This document shows positions 56,181 through 64,000 of a stretch of DNA of 64,000 nt, one piece after another. Origin of the DNA: Sulfitobacter sp. SK012. Its GTDB lineage: Bacteria; Pseudomonadota; Alphaproteobacteria; Rhodobacterales; Rhodobacteraceae. The position numbers and the translations under genes were made by a program. Numbering within the stretch: the first letter of the stretch is position 1; each line of letters begins with the position of its first letter. The notes under the pieces were generated by a model. It saw only the letters and a program-made list of their open reading frames with translations. It did no database searches and was not told the DNA's origin. The stretch is taken from NCBI RefSeq assembly GCF_003352085.1, contig NZ_CP025804.1, positions 3,782,001 to 3,846,000 of the forward strand, given 5' to 3'.

Positions 56181-57031
56181 CGCTACTGGATGTCGAGAAC
56201 CTTTGGGTAAAATTCCCGTCGCGCAACGGTGTCTTTGATGCCGTACGGGGCGTGTCCTTTACGCTTGGGCGAGAACGCCTTGCGATTGTCGGAGAGAGCG
56301 GATCAGGCAAGTCGATGACGGGCAGGGCCATCCTGCGTTTGATCCGTCCACCGGGTATAGTTACCGCTGATCAGATATCGCTGGAAGGTATCGACTTGAT
56401 GATGAAGTCAGAGCGTGAAATGCGCGATGTTCGCGGGCAGCGAATTTCGATGGTCATGCAGGATCCAAAATTCTCTCTGAACCCGGTCATGACCATTGGC
56501 CAACAAATCATAGAGGCCTATCGCCTGCACAACAAGGCCAGCAAGTCAGCGGCTTTCGCCAAGGCTCTCGAAATGTTGGAGGCCGTCTCAATCAGAGACC
56601 CGGAGCGTGTTATGCGCGCCTACCCACATGAAATGTCAGGTGGCATGGGGCAGCGTATCATGATCGCAATGATGCTGATCCCGAACCCCGACATTTTGAT
56701 CGCAGACGAACCGACCTCGGCACTTGACGTCTCTGTCCAAAGACAGGTTCTGTCGATCATCGACAAGCTGGTCACGGATCGTGGTATGGGGCTGATCTTC
56801 ATCAGCCATGATCTCAATCTAGTAGCCGATTTTTGTGATCGCGTCTTGATCATGTATCTGGGCCGTATCGTCGAAGTCTGCGATGCCAAAAATCTCCACG
56901 ACGCCAAGCACCCTTATACACGTGGATTACTCAATTCACTGCCGCGCCTGAATGCGCCACGCAAAAAACTGGACGTCCTGGATCGCGATCCGGCATGGTC
57001 TGAGGCACCCAGCGTGAGTGGTCGCATATGA
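56177..57031 (+). CDS. Peptide ABC transporter ATP-binding protein (DppD type)
   Basis: 284 residues. Walker A GESGSGKSM near residue 38, Q-loop MVMQDPKFSLNPVMTIGQQ, signature MSGGMGQRIMIAMML, Walker B ILIADEPTSALDVS, and the switch histidine in FISHDLNLV. It overlaps the next gene by 4 bases. Confidence 0.94.
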   Translation: MTLLDVENLWVKFPSRNGVFDAVRGVSFTLGRERLAIVGESGSGKSMTGRAILRLIRPPGIVTADQISLEGIDLMMKSEREMRDVRGQRISMVMQDPKFSLNPVMTIGQQIIEAYRLHNKASKSAAFAKALEMLEAVSIRDPERVMRAYPHEMSGGMGQRIMIAMMLIPNPDILIADEPTSALDVSVQRQVLSIIDKLVTDRGMGLIFISHDLNLVADFCDRVLIMYLGRIVEVCDAKNLHDAKHPYTRGLLNSLPRLNAPRKKLDVLDRDPAWSEAPSVSGRI

Positions 57032-57768
57032 CCATGCTGACTGTTGAAAATCTAAGTGTTTGGTTCGGTGGCGGTCGCGACCGTGTGGATGCCGTGCGTC
57101 ATGCAAGTTTTCATGTCGAACGCGGTGCCAGTTTTGGACTGGTGGGCGAAAGCGGGTCGGGCAAGTCAACCATTCTGCGCGTGATCATGGGGCTGGTTCC
57201 AAATTGGTCTGGTGCAATATCGGTGGATGAAACGCCAGTTGCCAAAAAACGGCAAAAAGCGTTCTACAAGACGGTTCAGATGGTGTTTCAAGACCCCTAT
57301 GCTTCACTTCATCCGCGTCATTCGGTGGATCAGGTGTTAGGCGAAACCCTGCATTTGCACGGCTTTCGCGACATCGACGCGCGTGTGGTGAAGCTACTGG
57401 ATGATGTTGGTCTTGGCGCTAAGTTCCGGTTTCGCTATCCACATCAACTGTCCGGTGGACAACGACAACGGGTCGCCATCGCCCGCGCGTTGGCCCCTGA
57501 GCCCAGCATTTTGCTGCTCGATGAACCAACGTCAGCACTTGATGTCTCGATACAGGCTGAGATTCTAAACTTGCTGACTGATTTGCGCTCGGAACACAGA
57601 TTGACCTACGTGATGGTTTCCCATGATCTGTCCGTCGTGGGTCATATGTGTGAGCACTTGGCGGTCATGAGAGACGGCGAAATCGTCGAGATTATGGATG
57701 TTGAAACGCTCCGAAACGCGCAGGCGCGGCACGCCTATTCGCAAGAATTATTCGCGGCCTCTATTTGA
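57028..57768 (+). CDS. Peptide ABC transporter ATP-binding protein (DppF type)
   Basis: 246 residues. Walker A GESGSGKST near residue 39, Q-loop MVFQDPYASLHPRHSVDQVL, signature LSGGQRQRVAIARAL, Walker B ILLLDEPTSALDVS, and the switch histidine in VMVSHDLSVV. Last gene of the peptide operon; no terminator is clear after it. Confidence 0.94.
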   Translation: MTMLTVENLSVWFGGGRDRVDAVRHASFHVERGASFGLVGESGSGKSTILRVIMGLVPNWSGAISVDETPVAKKRQKAFYKTVQMVFQDPYASLHPRHSVDQVLGETLHLHGFRDIDARVVKLLDDVGLGAKFRFRYPHQLSGGQRQRVAIARALAPEPSILLLDEPTSALDVSIQAEILNLLTDLRSEHRLTYVMVSHDLSVVGHMCEHLAVMRDGEIVEIMDVETLRNAQARHAYSQELFAASI

Positions 57769-57860
57769 ATAGTGGGTTGGGGATGCATGCATAACGTTGT
57801 CAATATACCGTCAGATTGATATGATAGTCGCACCTGAGTGGGGCGTTGAGGCCTGAAGGC

Positions 57861-58226
57861 ATGATTGAAGAATTACACCACATTCAAATTGCGATACCTA
57901 AAAATCAAGAAAACAAAGCTCGTACATTTTACGGCGGCATCTTGGGGTTTTCGGAGATAGAAAAACCAAGTGCGTTGCGTGGACGTGGTGGAGTCTGGTT
58001 TCAAGCCCATGGTATTCGGCTTCATATCGGCGTGGAAGACCCATTTACTCCGGCAAAAAAAGCCCATCCAGGATTTAGGGTAACATCTTTGAAACATGCA
58101 GTTTCGCATCTAGATGCCAGCGGCATCGCGTACCGAACCGATATGGATTTTCCGGACATGAAACGGATTTACATCAATGACCCATTTGGCAACCGAATTG
58201 AACTGCTTGAAGTAACCAGTACCTGA
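57861..58226 (+). CDS. Glyoxalase/VOC family protein
   Basis: 121 residues from ATG 57861. The vicinal-oxygen-chelate fold is seen: LHHIQIAIPKNQENKARTFYGGILGFSEIEKP at the start, then WFQAHGIRLHIGV, and YINDPFGNRIELLE at the end. The possible metal ligands are His in LHHI, His in RLHIGV and Glu in IELLE. The reaction is unknown. Confidence 0.85.
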   Translation: MIEELHHIQIAIPKNQENKARTFYGGILGFSEIEKPSALRGRGGVWFQAHGIRLHIGVEDPFTPAKKAHPGFRVTSLKHAVSHLDASGIAYRTDMDFPDMKRIYINDPFGNRIELLEVTST

Positions 58227-58398
58227 CACCAAAAACGCCGATAGTTTCATCCGCTGGCGTCGGATTCGTCTTCAAATTGCAGCGCCTCGCACGAATGTCA
58301 GCAATGCGAAAGCTGCTGTGCGGCGCAGACGGAACCGATGGAAGTCGGCTCTGGGCCGATCTCTTTTTAAAGCAGTACGATTGCCAAACCTTGCACCT

Positions 58399-59127
58399 TC
58401 AGGCGTCACTTTTCCCATACCTATCGAAAACCGCACAACAATTGCAGACACACTCATTATGTATAAATGCCCGCGCCCGCTCACCAACATGGCCGCATCG
58501 ACAGCACGTCAACAGGGAGTCATTGTGTAGCTGTTGATCGATGGGATCGATGCTGTCGTGAAAACTGTGAAAGCCGGTTCGAATGCTACCCAGCTTGGTT
58601 TTAATATCCGAGATTTGAACCATGCCGGGTGCCAAATCAGCCTCTCGGACAGCATCCCTCATCTCAGCCAGGCGCTTGCGGATGATGGCATACCACCCCC
58701 GGCCAGTGGCAGGCACAAGGCTTGCTGTGTTATCACTGACAAGATCTGGGAACTCAGTTGCGACATCCAGATCTCGGATCCAGGGTGCGCCTTTAGCATA
58801 GCACCAGCTGCACAATCGCCTGATTGGAGTCGTGTGCTGAACATAAGCCGCATTGCCACACTCTTCACACAGCTTGCCACAGTCGCCGCAGATCTGGTCA
58901 ATGTAGTCCACCACGTCCTGTGGTGTGTCGGCGACCGTAAAAATGACTAGGTTGCCCCCTGCCCGCTTCATAGCGGTGATAGTCGGCATAGACCGCTGCT
59001 GGGCATCCAAATTGGCCTTCAACCGTTCCAAGCTATTGGCAACATGATCCGACCAGTACCGACTCTTTAAGAGACAGCTTTCGACAGAGGCAGCAATGTT
59101 TTCCCAATTGATGATTGAGTCAGACAT
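58399..59127 (-). CDS. Cysteine-rich (zinc-finger-like) hypothetical protein
   Basis: 242 residues. It has two cysteine-rich parts: CGDCGKLCEECG followed by CSWCYAKG near residues 80-113, and near the end CCRCGHVGERARAFIHNECVCNCC. Each has four or more cysteines with CxxC spacing, expected to bind zinc. The middle is helical. No family with a known role is recognised. A relic of a second copy is at 50213. It lies beside the IS256 element. Confidence 0.65.
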   Translation of the reverse strand: MSDSIINWENIAASVESCLLKSRYWSDHVANSLERLKANLDAQQRSMPTITAMKRAGGNLVIFTVADTPQDVVDYIDQICGDCGKLCEECGNAAYVQHTTPIRRLCSWCYAKGAPWIRDLDVATEFPDLVSDNTASLVPATGRGWYAIIRKRLAEMRDAVREADLAPGMVQISDIKTKLGSIRTGFHSFHDSIDPIDQQLHNDSLLTCCRCGHVGERARAFIHNECVCNCCAVFDRYGKSDA

Positions 59128-59143
59128 ACTTGATACAGACCCT

Positions 59144-59152
59144 CATGGTCAT
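59144..59152. repeat. Target-site duplication of the IS256 element (left copy)
   Basis: CATGGTCAT immediately outside the left inverted repeat; the same nine bases stand at 60540-60548, outside the right end. The perfect match shows a recent insertion. Confidence 0.92.
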
Positions 59153-60539
59153 GAGTTATTGTCAAATCTGGTGTTTAAGGGTTTCTGGTCATGCGGCGAT
59201 CTGGCTGTTTTCAGTGGCTTCAATTCCGTCTTTGAATGCGACGCCGGTGATGACTTTGGCGAGGTAGTCAAAGCCGCGTAGTTTCCTCCAGTTTTGCTCG
59301 GCGCATTGCCCCAGCTTGAACATCATGTGCAGCATGCCGTCGCGTGAGAGGCAGCCCTTTGATCGTTTGGTGCGATGACGGATCGTGGCAAAGGCGGATT
59401 CAATTGGATTACTGGTGCGGATGCTTTGCCAGTGTTGTGCTGGAAAGTCGAAGAATGCCATGAGTTCCTCGCGGTCCTTTTGCAGGCACAGCGTCGCCTT
59501 GGGGTATTTGGGTTCGTAGGTTTTGATGAACAAATCTAAGGCCTTGCCCGCATCATCTTTGGTCTCAGCCTGCCAGATGTTGTGGATCGCAGCTTTGGCC
59601 TTTGGCTGAGACAGCTTGGGCAAACAGTTGAGCACATTCATAGTTTTGTGTTGCCAACAGCGTTGATGACGGGTCTCAGGATAGACTTCATCTATGGCGG
59701 CCCAGAACCCCATGGCACCATCTCCAATAGCAAGTTTCGGGGCGTTCATTCCCCGGCTTTTGAGGCTGAGGAGAGCCTCGCGCCAGCTCTGCGTGGACTC
59801 GCGCACCCCGTCCTCAATAGCCAAGAACCGCTTCTTGCCACGGGCTGTTACCCCCACAATCACAAGGGCGCAGAGCTTGTCATCCTCGCCCCGAAGGCCG
59901 CTGTGGACACCGTCAGCCCAGATGTAGACCAAGGGCTCATCGTCCAACGCTGCCTTTCTCCACTCGCCGTATTCGTTGGCCCAATCGCGCTTGAGCCGTG
60001 AGACCGTATTTGCCGACAATCCCGCCGCATCAGGGCCCAGAAGAACCTTGAGAGCCGAGCCCATTTCACCGCTGGAGATGCCCTTCAGATACAGCCATGG
60101 CAAGGCCGCTTCCAACGTTTTGGTTCTGCGCACGTACGGTGGCACCAGGGCCGAATGGAATGTCACGGGCTGGCCGTTTTTTGAGCGAACCTTGGGAATG
60201 CGCACGTTCACGGGGCCGATGCCCGTTTGGAACGGGCGCTCGGGATGATGCCCATTGCGCACAACAGTCGCATGACCGGCCTCAGTGCGCGCGGTGGTAA
60301 ACTGAGACAGATAGCTTTCAAGCTCAGCTTCAACGGCTGTTGCGATCAATTGCTGCGCTCCTGTTCTCAATAAATCCGTCAGCGCGTCCGTGATCCCGTC
60401 TCGACGCGAAAAATCAACAATGTTAGTCGTTTCCATGGTGGTGTATCTCCTTCGGTTGGGCTGCTGTCTCGCAACAACAAATCAACCAGATACGCCGCCA
60501 ACCTTCAAATCCCCCAAACACCAGATTCAGTCATAGCTC
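59153..60539 (-). mobile_element. IS256-family insertion sequence
   Basis: 1387 bases. The imperfect inverted ends begin GAGTTATTGTCAAATCTGG at the left and GAGCTATGACTGAATCTGG (reverse complement) at the right, each followed by GTGTTT. It is flanked by a 9-bp target duplication (CATGGTCAT). One transposase gene fills it. Confidence 0.95.
59189..60436 (-). CDS. IS256-family transposase (Mutator type)
   Basis: 415 residues. Mutator-like DDE transposase: first Asp in LVYIWADGVHSGLRGEDDKL, second Asp in KLAIGDGAMGFWAAIDEVYP, and Glu in TSNPIESAFATIRHRTKRSKG. The zinc/DNA-binding part lies at the N-terminus. Full length, likely active. Confidence 0.95.
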   Translation of the reverse strand: METTNIVDFSRRDGITDALTDLLRTGAQQLIATAVEAELESYLSQFTTARTEAGHATVVRNGHHPERPFQTGIGPVNVRIPKVRSKNGQPVTFHSALVPPYVRRTKTLEAALPWLYLKGISSGEMGSALKVLLGPDAAGLSANTVSRLKRDWANEYGEWRKAALDDEPLVYIWADGVHSGLRGEDDKLCALVIVGVTARGKKRFLAIEDGVRESTQSWREALLSLKSRGMNAPKLAIGDGAMGFWAAIDEVYPETRHQRCWQHKTMNVLNCLPKLSQPKAKAAIHNIWQAETKDDAGKALDLFIKTYEPKYPKATLCLQKDREELMAFFDFPAQHWQSIRTSNPIESAFATIRHRTKRSKGCLSRDGMLHMMFKLGQCAEQNWRKLRGFDYLAKVITGVAFKDGIEATENSQIAA

Positions 60540-61218
60540 CATGGTCATCGTTTGTACGGTTAAGTTCAATTCGCGGCTCGTATATTGATTTCCCGAATTG
60601 GGCGGAGCTGTTGCGCCCATCAAGCCGGGCTGGGACACGTATGGACTGAAGGTTCTTGATCAACAGGAAATACAGCCAAATACTGTTTTCTGGCCGGGCA
60701 GATTGTTGTAACCGAGGGCCAATCTGCCATGTTTCTCCGTTAATTTTGTTTGCGGGATTGTAGCGCGTGTCCCCTGCTTGCAGCGAGGGATGATGCTCAC
60801 CGCCCAAGCCATTTGACATGGTGTTTGAGCGAGGCAGCCAAACAATCTGCGCCCTCGGCCCTCGGTCAACCTTAGGTTTAGCTAGTACTGTTAATCGGTT
60901 GCCTTTGATGCACTTGGTTACAGCATGGCCAGACGCTTGAGGATCCTCTGCTTGGGGTTCGAACTGGTGGCCAGAGAACTTCCTGAGCAATGAAACTGAC
61001 GTGGGATTGCAAGGGCCATCATCGTCAGATCCCCCTAAGGGGAACGCGACCCAGGCAAATCTTTTCCGATCCGACCTTCCTGAACTTAATCCTGAACCGT
61101 TTAGGTCAAACCGAATTGAATTCGCATCGAAAGAACGAGTATAAATGCCGGTACATACGACACATCGATGTGCGTCCAATACTAGCTTTACGCTAATGCG
61201 CTCAAGTAAATCAGTCAT
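60505..61218 (-). pseudogene. Unknown gene cut at its 3' end by the IS256 element
   Basis: 237 residues are now encoded; the last 12 come from the IS end (GAMTESGVWGI). Removing the IS and one target copy restores a frame that continues EGLYQVCLTQSSIGKTLLPLSKAVS to a stop at 59067, so the original protein had about 25 different residues at its end and overlapped the start of the cysteine-rich gene. No family is recognised; the protein is polar, with SLLRKFSGHQFEPQAEDPQASGH and WLPRSNTMSNGLGG. It may still work if the end is not needed. Confidence 0.65.
60540..60548. repeat. Target-site duplication of the IS256 element (right copy)
   Basis: CATGGTCAT outside the right end of the IS256 element, identical to 59144-59152. 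Confidence 0.92.
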
Positions 61219-61831
61219 TCATCTTCTCCCTTCCAATCCTCGTTTCCTACTGACCATCGAAGGCCCCACGTTTGGACTTCAGGATGGGTCTCAAATTGGC
61301 TTGAGTCAATAACCTACTGAAATCAATAAACTATCCTTGATATTATGGCGGCTAATTAATTATTTGAGGTCAAATTTGGGCGTAGCCCAAATTCCAACTG
61401 AATTAAGTGATGAGGATAGGTAATGATTACCAAGGATAGCGATGCCATTATTCGGTCAAATCTAAGATAGGCTCGTCTTTGATATTCGCATCATATTGGC
61501 GATCTTTGTTATGGTAGATATCCAGTTTTTTGCCTGATTCGCCGCCGCAAAATGGCGATAACGCCGAATCGTTTCCGGGGACCAGGGCCGCCATCACTCA
61601 ATAAGGCTACTAGACACCGTGCGCGCAGCTTCGTTGGTTAAGAGATTGTGATGATACATCTGAGAGTCGCTCGACTGGAGCCATGTTGCCAAAAGGGCAC
61701 TACATGCCTTGGTTGAATCGATTTCAGAATGCCTTTGATTTTCGTCTTGACTTTCTTGGGCGTTTTATCGTTTATTAGCCGTCATGACGAATGCACACAT
61801 CATATCTGGTACAACCCAAATTCGGTTCTAG
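61219..61831. other. AT-rich intergenic stretch ahead of the transposon leader
   Basis: About 610 bases without a supported gene. A 9-bp perfect inverted repeat AATTTGGGC-GTA-GCCCAAATT lies at 61373-61393. The left end of the Tn7-like element may be in this stretch, but I could not place it. Confidence 0.45.
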
Positions 61832-62430
61832 TTAACCGTTTATCTTGGTCGCTTTAGGTTTCGTCACCTCCCTAAAATTCTGTTTCTGAGCGACCGCTCG
61901 AATGCACTTTCGATCTTGGGCTATCAACATGACCTGCTCTACCAAAACATACCAAATGGACGTCGCTAGCAATGATCGGACTGATCAGTGCGAGCCTAAG
62001 TCTTTGAGTGCCTTTCTCTCGTCTTTCTCACGAATAGGCGCCTGAAAAGAACGGACAGACTCCGTTCTCCTTTTTTCAGACCAATTCAAAAAACCGACTG
62101 TTTCGGCTGCTTTCGCAGACCGTCAACACTCGAACTACGTGAGGACAGACCAATGGGTCATTCAAATTACAACGCTTCGACTTCTTCTGCACAATCGGGT
62201 GGGAGAAATACAGTAACAGACGATAATGGCGGCCACGAGTCGTGGGATTATCCATCACCAAAGCTGGCGAAAGCGTCAGCGATCAAATTTGACTCGATCC
62301 ACGGTGTCCTGCCGTTCGACGGTGTGCGGAACCCTGGTTTCCGAAGCTCCACATCTATTACGGCTTGGTTCACCTACAAGACTGCCGCAAATGATGGGCA
62401 ACCCAAAGTCGCCATTTGTGAAAGTGCCTC
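61832..62430 (+). repeat. Tandem direct repeat, copy A (leader plus TnsA-like N-terminus)
   Basis: About 600 bases that match 62688-63284 (copy B) with offset 856 falling to 854. Both contain the same leader of about 320 bases and the first 92 codons or so of the TnsA-like gene. The leader is as well conserved as the coding part. Confidence 0.9.
62048..62076 (+). terminator. Hairpin with T-run in the leader of copy A
   Basis: AGAACGGA-CAGAC-TCCGTTCT followed by CC and T6. The larger surrounding sequence is also self-complementary (CTGAAAA ... TTTTTTCAG). It stands about 80 bases before the ATG and could be an attenuator or terminator that limits read-through into the transposase genes. An identical hairpin is present in copy B. 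Confidence 0.65.
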
Positions 62431-62713
62431 CGGAGGTGACTGGCCAATTGATTTGTACTTGATCAAAACTGACAATGCCAACAAGGTACGTTCGAAAGCT
62501 GTTGTCGGTAGACTTCTCGGAATGTCTACAAACTACACAGCCGTCAGAAGTCATGCATTGGCTGAAAAGCCGTATGTCGAGCGTTTATTTCGTACTATTG
62601 AGTCAGCCTTGCTGAAGCAGACCCATGGCGACACAGGCCAAAATTCGGGAGAGTTTCCTGAGAAGCTGCGGCCTGTCACCCGCTATATTAACCGTTTCTC
62701 TTGGTCGCTTTAG
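62153..62713 (+). pseudogene. Chimeric remnant: TnsA-like N-terminus joined to a DDE-transposase fragment
   Basis: 186 residues. The first 92 or so match the intact TnsA-like protein at 63007. After that the frame continues in different sequence, VRSKAVVGRLLGMSTNYTAV and HALAEKPYVERLFRTIESALL, which resembles the part of TnsB/TniA-type transposases around the catalytic glutamate. The protein then runs out in repeat copy B. It lacks the nuclease region and most of the transposase and is unlikely to be active. Confidence 0.6.
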
Positions 62714-63284
62714 GTTTCTTCCCCTCCATAGAACTCTGTTTCTGAGCGACCGCTCGAATGTACTTTCGATCTTGGACTATCAACATGACCTGTTCTACCA
62801 AAACATACCAAAAGGACGTCGCTCGCAATGATTTGACTGATCAGTGCAAGCCTAAGTCTTTGAGTGTCTTTCTCTCGTCTTTCTCACGAATAGGCGTCTG
62901 AAAAGAACGGACAGACTCCGTTCTCCTTTTTTCAGACCAATTCAAAACCGACTGTTTCGGCTGCGTTCGCAGGCCGTCAACACTCGAACTACGTGAGGAC
63001 AGACCAATGGGTCATTCAAAAAACAAAGCTTCGACTTCTTCTGCACAATCGGGTCGGAGAAATACTGTGACAAACGACAATGGCGGCCATGACGCGTGGG
63101 ACTACTCGCCACCGAAGCTTCCAAAGGCTTCGGCAATCAAGTTGGGCGATATTTATGGGGTGCAGCCATTCGATGGTGTTCGCAATCCTGGGTTCCGGAG
63201 TTCCACATCTCATACGATTTGGCTCACCTACAAGACTGCTGCCAACGATTGGCAACCCAAGGTCGCAATTTGTGAAAGTGCTGC
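62688..63284 (+). repeat. Tandem direct repeat, copy B
   Basis: The second copy of the leader-plus-gene repeat. It continues into the intact TnsA-like gene. 257 bases separate it from copy A and hold the transposase fragment. Confidence 0.9.
62904..62932 (+). terminator. Hairpin with T-run in the leader of copy B
   Basis: The same hairpin as in copy A (GAACGGA-CAGAC-TCCGTTC, then T6), about 75 bases ahead of the intact TnsA-like gene. Conservation of the stem in both copies suggests it has a role. Confidence 0.65.
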
Positions 63285-63813
63285 CGAAGCTGCGGTCGCA
63301 ATCGAAGTTCTCCTGTCGCCAGACATTCATGATGTCAGTTTTCAGCCGCTGACGGTCAAATTTGAGATTGATGGCAAGTCGCGTGAATACACGCACGATC
63401 TGCTTATGACTTTCAAATCCGGCCGTCGCAGTCTCGTTTTTGTTCGCAATGGGGAAAGTCTTTCCAGACCCAAAACCTGGCGGGAAATCTCCGCGATCCG
63501 TGAGGCGACACCGCCGACTGCCGCTAATGATTTAGTTGTTATCGATGCCGACGATTATTCCCGGCAGCGTCGAGAGAACCTATTTCGTATGCACGAAATG
63601 GTACAACAAACTGATCAAGAAGCGGACGACCTCACCCTCTTTGCTGCTGAAAACCTTAGTACTCTTTGGCAAATCAAAGACATCTTTCCTCATGTTGCGT
63701 TGCCGCAACGGCGTGTTTTCCGCGCCTGCCTTCGTCTGATCGCACGCAAGAAACTGACTGCCAACATGGATAATGTGATCCTTGAAACCTCCTGCGTGCA
63801 GGTGGCAGCATGA
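63007..63813 (+). CDS. TnsA-like endonuclease protein of a Tn7-like transposon
   Basis: 268 residues, GTGAGGA at 9-15 bases before the ATG. The middle part has the TnsA nuclease pattern: Glu94 in CESAAEAAVAIEVLL, QP in VSFQPLTVKF, Asp131 in THDLLMTF. The expected Gln/Glu-x-Lys is replaced by Phe145-Val-Arg147 (LVFVRN), so catalysis is doubtful. A helical C-terminus follows. In Tn7-type elements TnsA cuts the 5' strands while TnsB cuts the 3' strands. It overlaps the next gene by 4 bases. Family assignment rests on the pattern and on the next gene. Confidence 0.6.
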   Translation: MGHSKNKASTSSAQSGRRNTVTNDNGGHDAWDYSPPKLPKASAIKLGDIYGVQPFDGVRNPGFRSSTSHTIWLTYKTAANDWQPKVAICESAAEAAVAIEVLLSPDIHDVSFQPLTVKFEIDGKSREYTHDLLMTFKSGRRSLVFVRNGESLSRPKTWREISAIREATPPTAANDLVVIDADDYSRQRRENLFRMHEMVQQTDQEADDLTLFAAENLSTLWQIKDIFPHVALPQRRVFRACLRLIARKKLTANMDNVILETSCVQVAA

Positions 63814-64000
63814 GCTTTATCCCCCGATACAACTACGCCACTGGGACCAAGGTGACACTCGTTAACAAGGAGATGGCGTTCGGTTCTAAGACCGACGACG
63901 GATACGAATTGATGGACCTCGAAACGGGCGAAATCACCGTCATGGGGTTTTCCCAATACGTTGGACTGTTGAAAACAGCCGCAGTAAACGTGGAAAGTTC
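63810..64000 (+). CDS. TnsB/TniA-type transposase (partial, start only)
   Basis: The first 63 residues (MSFIPRYNYATGTKVTLVNK ... GYELMDLETGEI) are seen; the gene runs off the window. The opening MSFxPRYxxxxGTKVT resembles the N-terminus of Mu/TniA-type DDE transposases of alphaproteobacteria. The start overlaps the TnsA-like gene (ATGA). The DDE core and the TnsC and TniQ genes would be expected outside the window. Confidence 0.6.
   Translation, partial: MSFIPRYNYATGTKVTLVNKEMAFGSKTDDGYELMDLETGEITVMGFSQYVGLLKTAAVNVES

Noticed and set aside
61373-61393. Inverted repeat AATTTGGGC-GTA-GCCCAAATT as a terminator
   Set aside because: No T-run follows on either strand beyond two or three bases and no gene ends close by; it could be a protein-binding site or chance.
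1-64000. CRISPR array or cas genes
   Set aside because: No regularly spaced short repeats and no cas-like proteins were seen; the only direct repeats are the transposon leader pair, the 34-base pair, the scar fragments and the IS target duplications.

Overview
The window looks like chromosome of a marine alphaproteobacterium of the Rhodobacteraceae (Roseobacter group). The reasons are the hisZ-hisS pair, a SlyX protein, a purine/BMP ABC transporter beside xdhABC, a dimethylglycine-dehydrogenase-like enzyme, many ATGA-type gene overlaps and moderately GC-rich codon use. This assignment is inferred from gene content, not from any search.

Region 1 (1-34.7 kb) reads as ordinary, dense, mostly chromosomal DNA. 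It holds hisZ (cut by the window edge) and hisS, slyX, a lipoprotein, dnaE, the xanthine dehydrogenase genes xdhABC followed by a BMP-type purine/nucleoside ABC importer that ends in a strong terminator, and a tight operon of aldo/keto reductase, FAD amine oxidase, DUF938 methyltransferase and GH25 lysozyme. A minus-strand catabolic block follows: DMGDH-like enzyme, GlcD-type lactate/glycolate oxidase, gamma-glutamyltransferase and 2-hydroxyacid dehydrogenase. Then come an SH3 protein, a quinone oxidoreductase, an unusual NDT/TIR-like plus STING-like protein (32.0-33.2 kb), a BON-MscS channel and tRNA-Gln(TTG).

Region 2 (34.7-51 kb), directly after tRNA-Gln, is accessory and partly decayed. 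It has an orphan TniQ, a 72-bp scar of a short-chain dehydrogenase whose intact copy lies at 49.4 kb, an IS5-family element with a programmed frameshift, a His/Met-rich cytochrome c, an internally duplicated lipoprotein, a DUF3604 protein, a candidate small RNA with terminator, a broken META-domain gene beside a gene with an upstream FNR-type box, a GNAT protein, a DUF1186/SEC-C protein, a second cytochrome c, a GlsB/YeaQ protein and a DUF4399 protein.

Region 3 (50.4-58.2 kb) is a coherent peptide-use locus: a divergent LysR regulator, an M19 dipeptidase and a complete Dpp/Opp-type ABC importer, followed by a glyoxalase-fold protein.

Region 4 (58.3-64 kb) is mobile-element DNA. An IS256-family element with perfect 9-bp target duplications cuts the end of an unknown gene. 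Next is the start of a Tn7/Tn5053-like transposon: a leader plus TnsA-like N-terminus present as a roughly 600-bp direct tandem repeat. The first copy is fused to a DDE-transposase fragment; the second is an intact TnsA-like gene overlapping a TnsB-like gene that runs off the window.

The STING-like protein without a visible cyclase, the tandem transposon end and the small RNA are the points most worth a second look.
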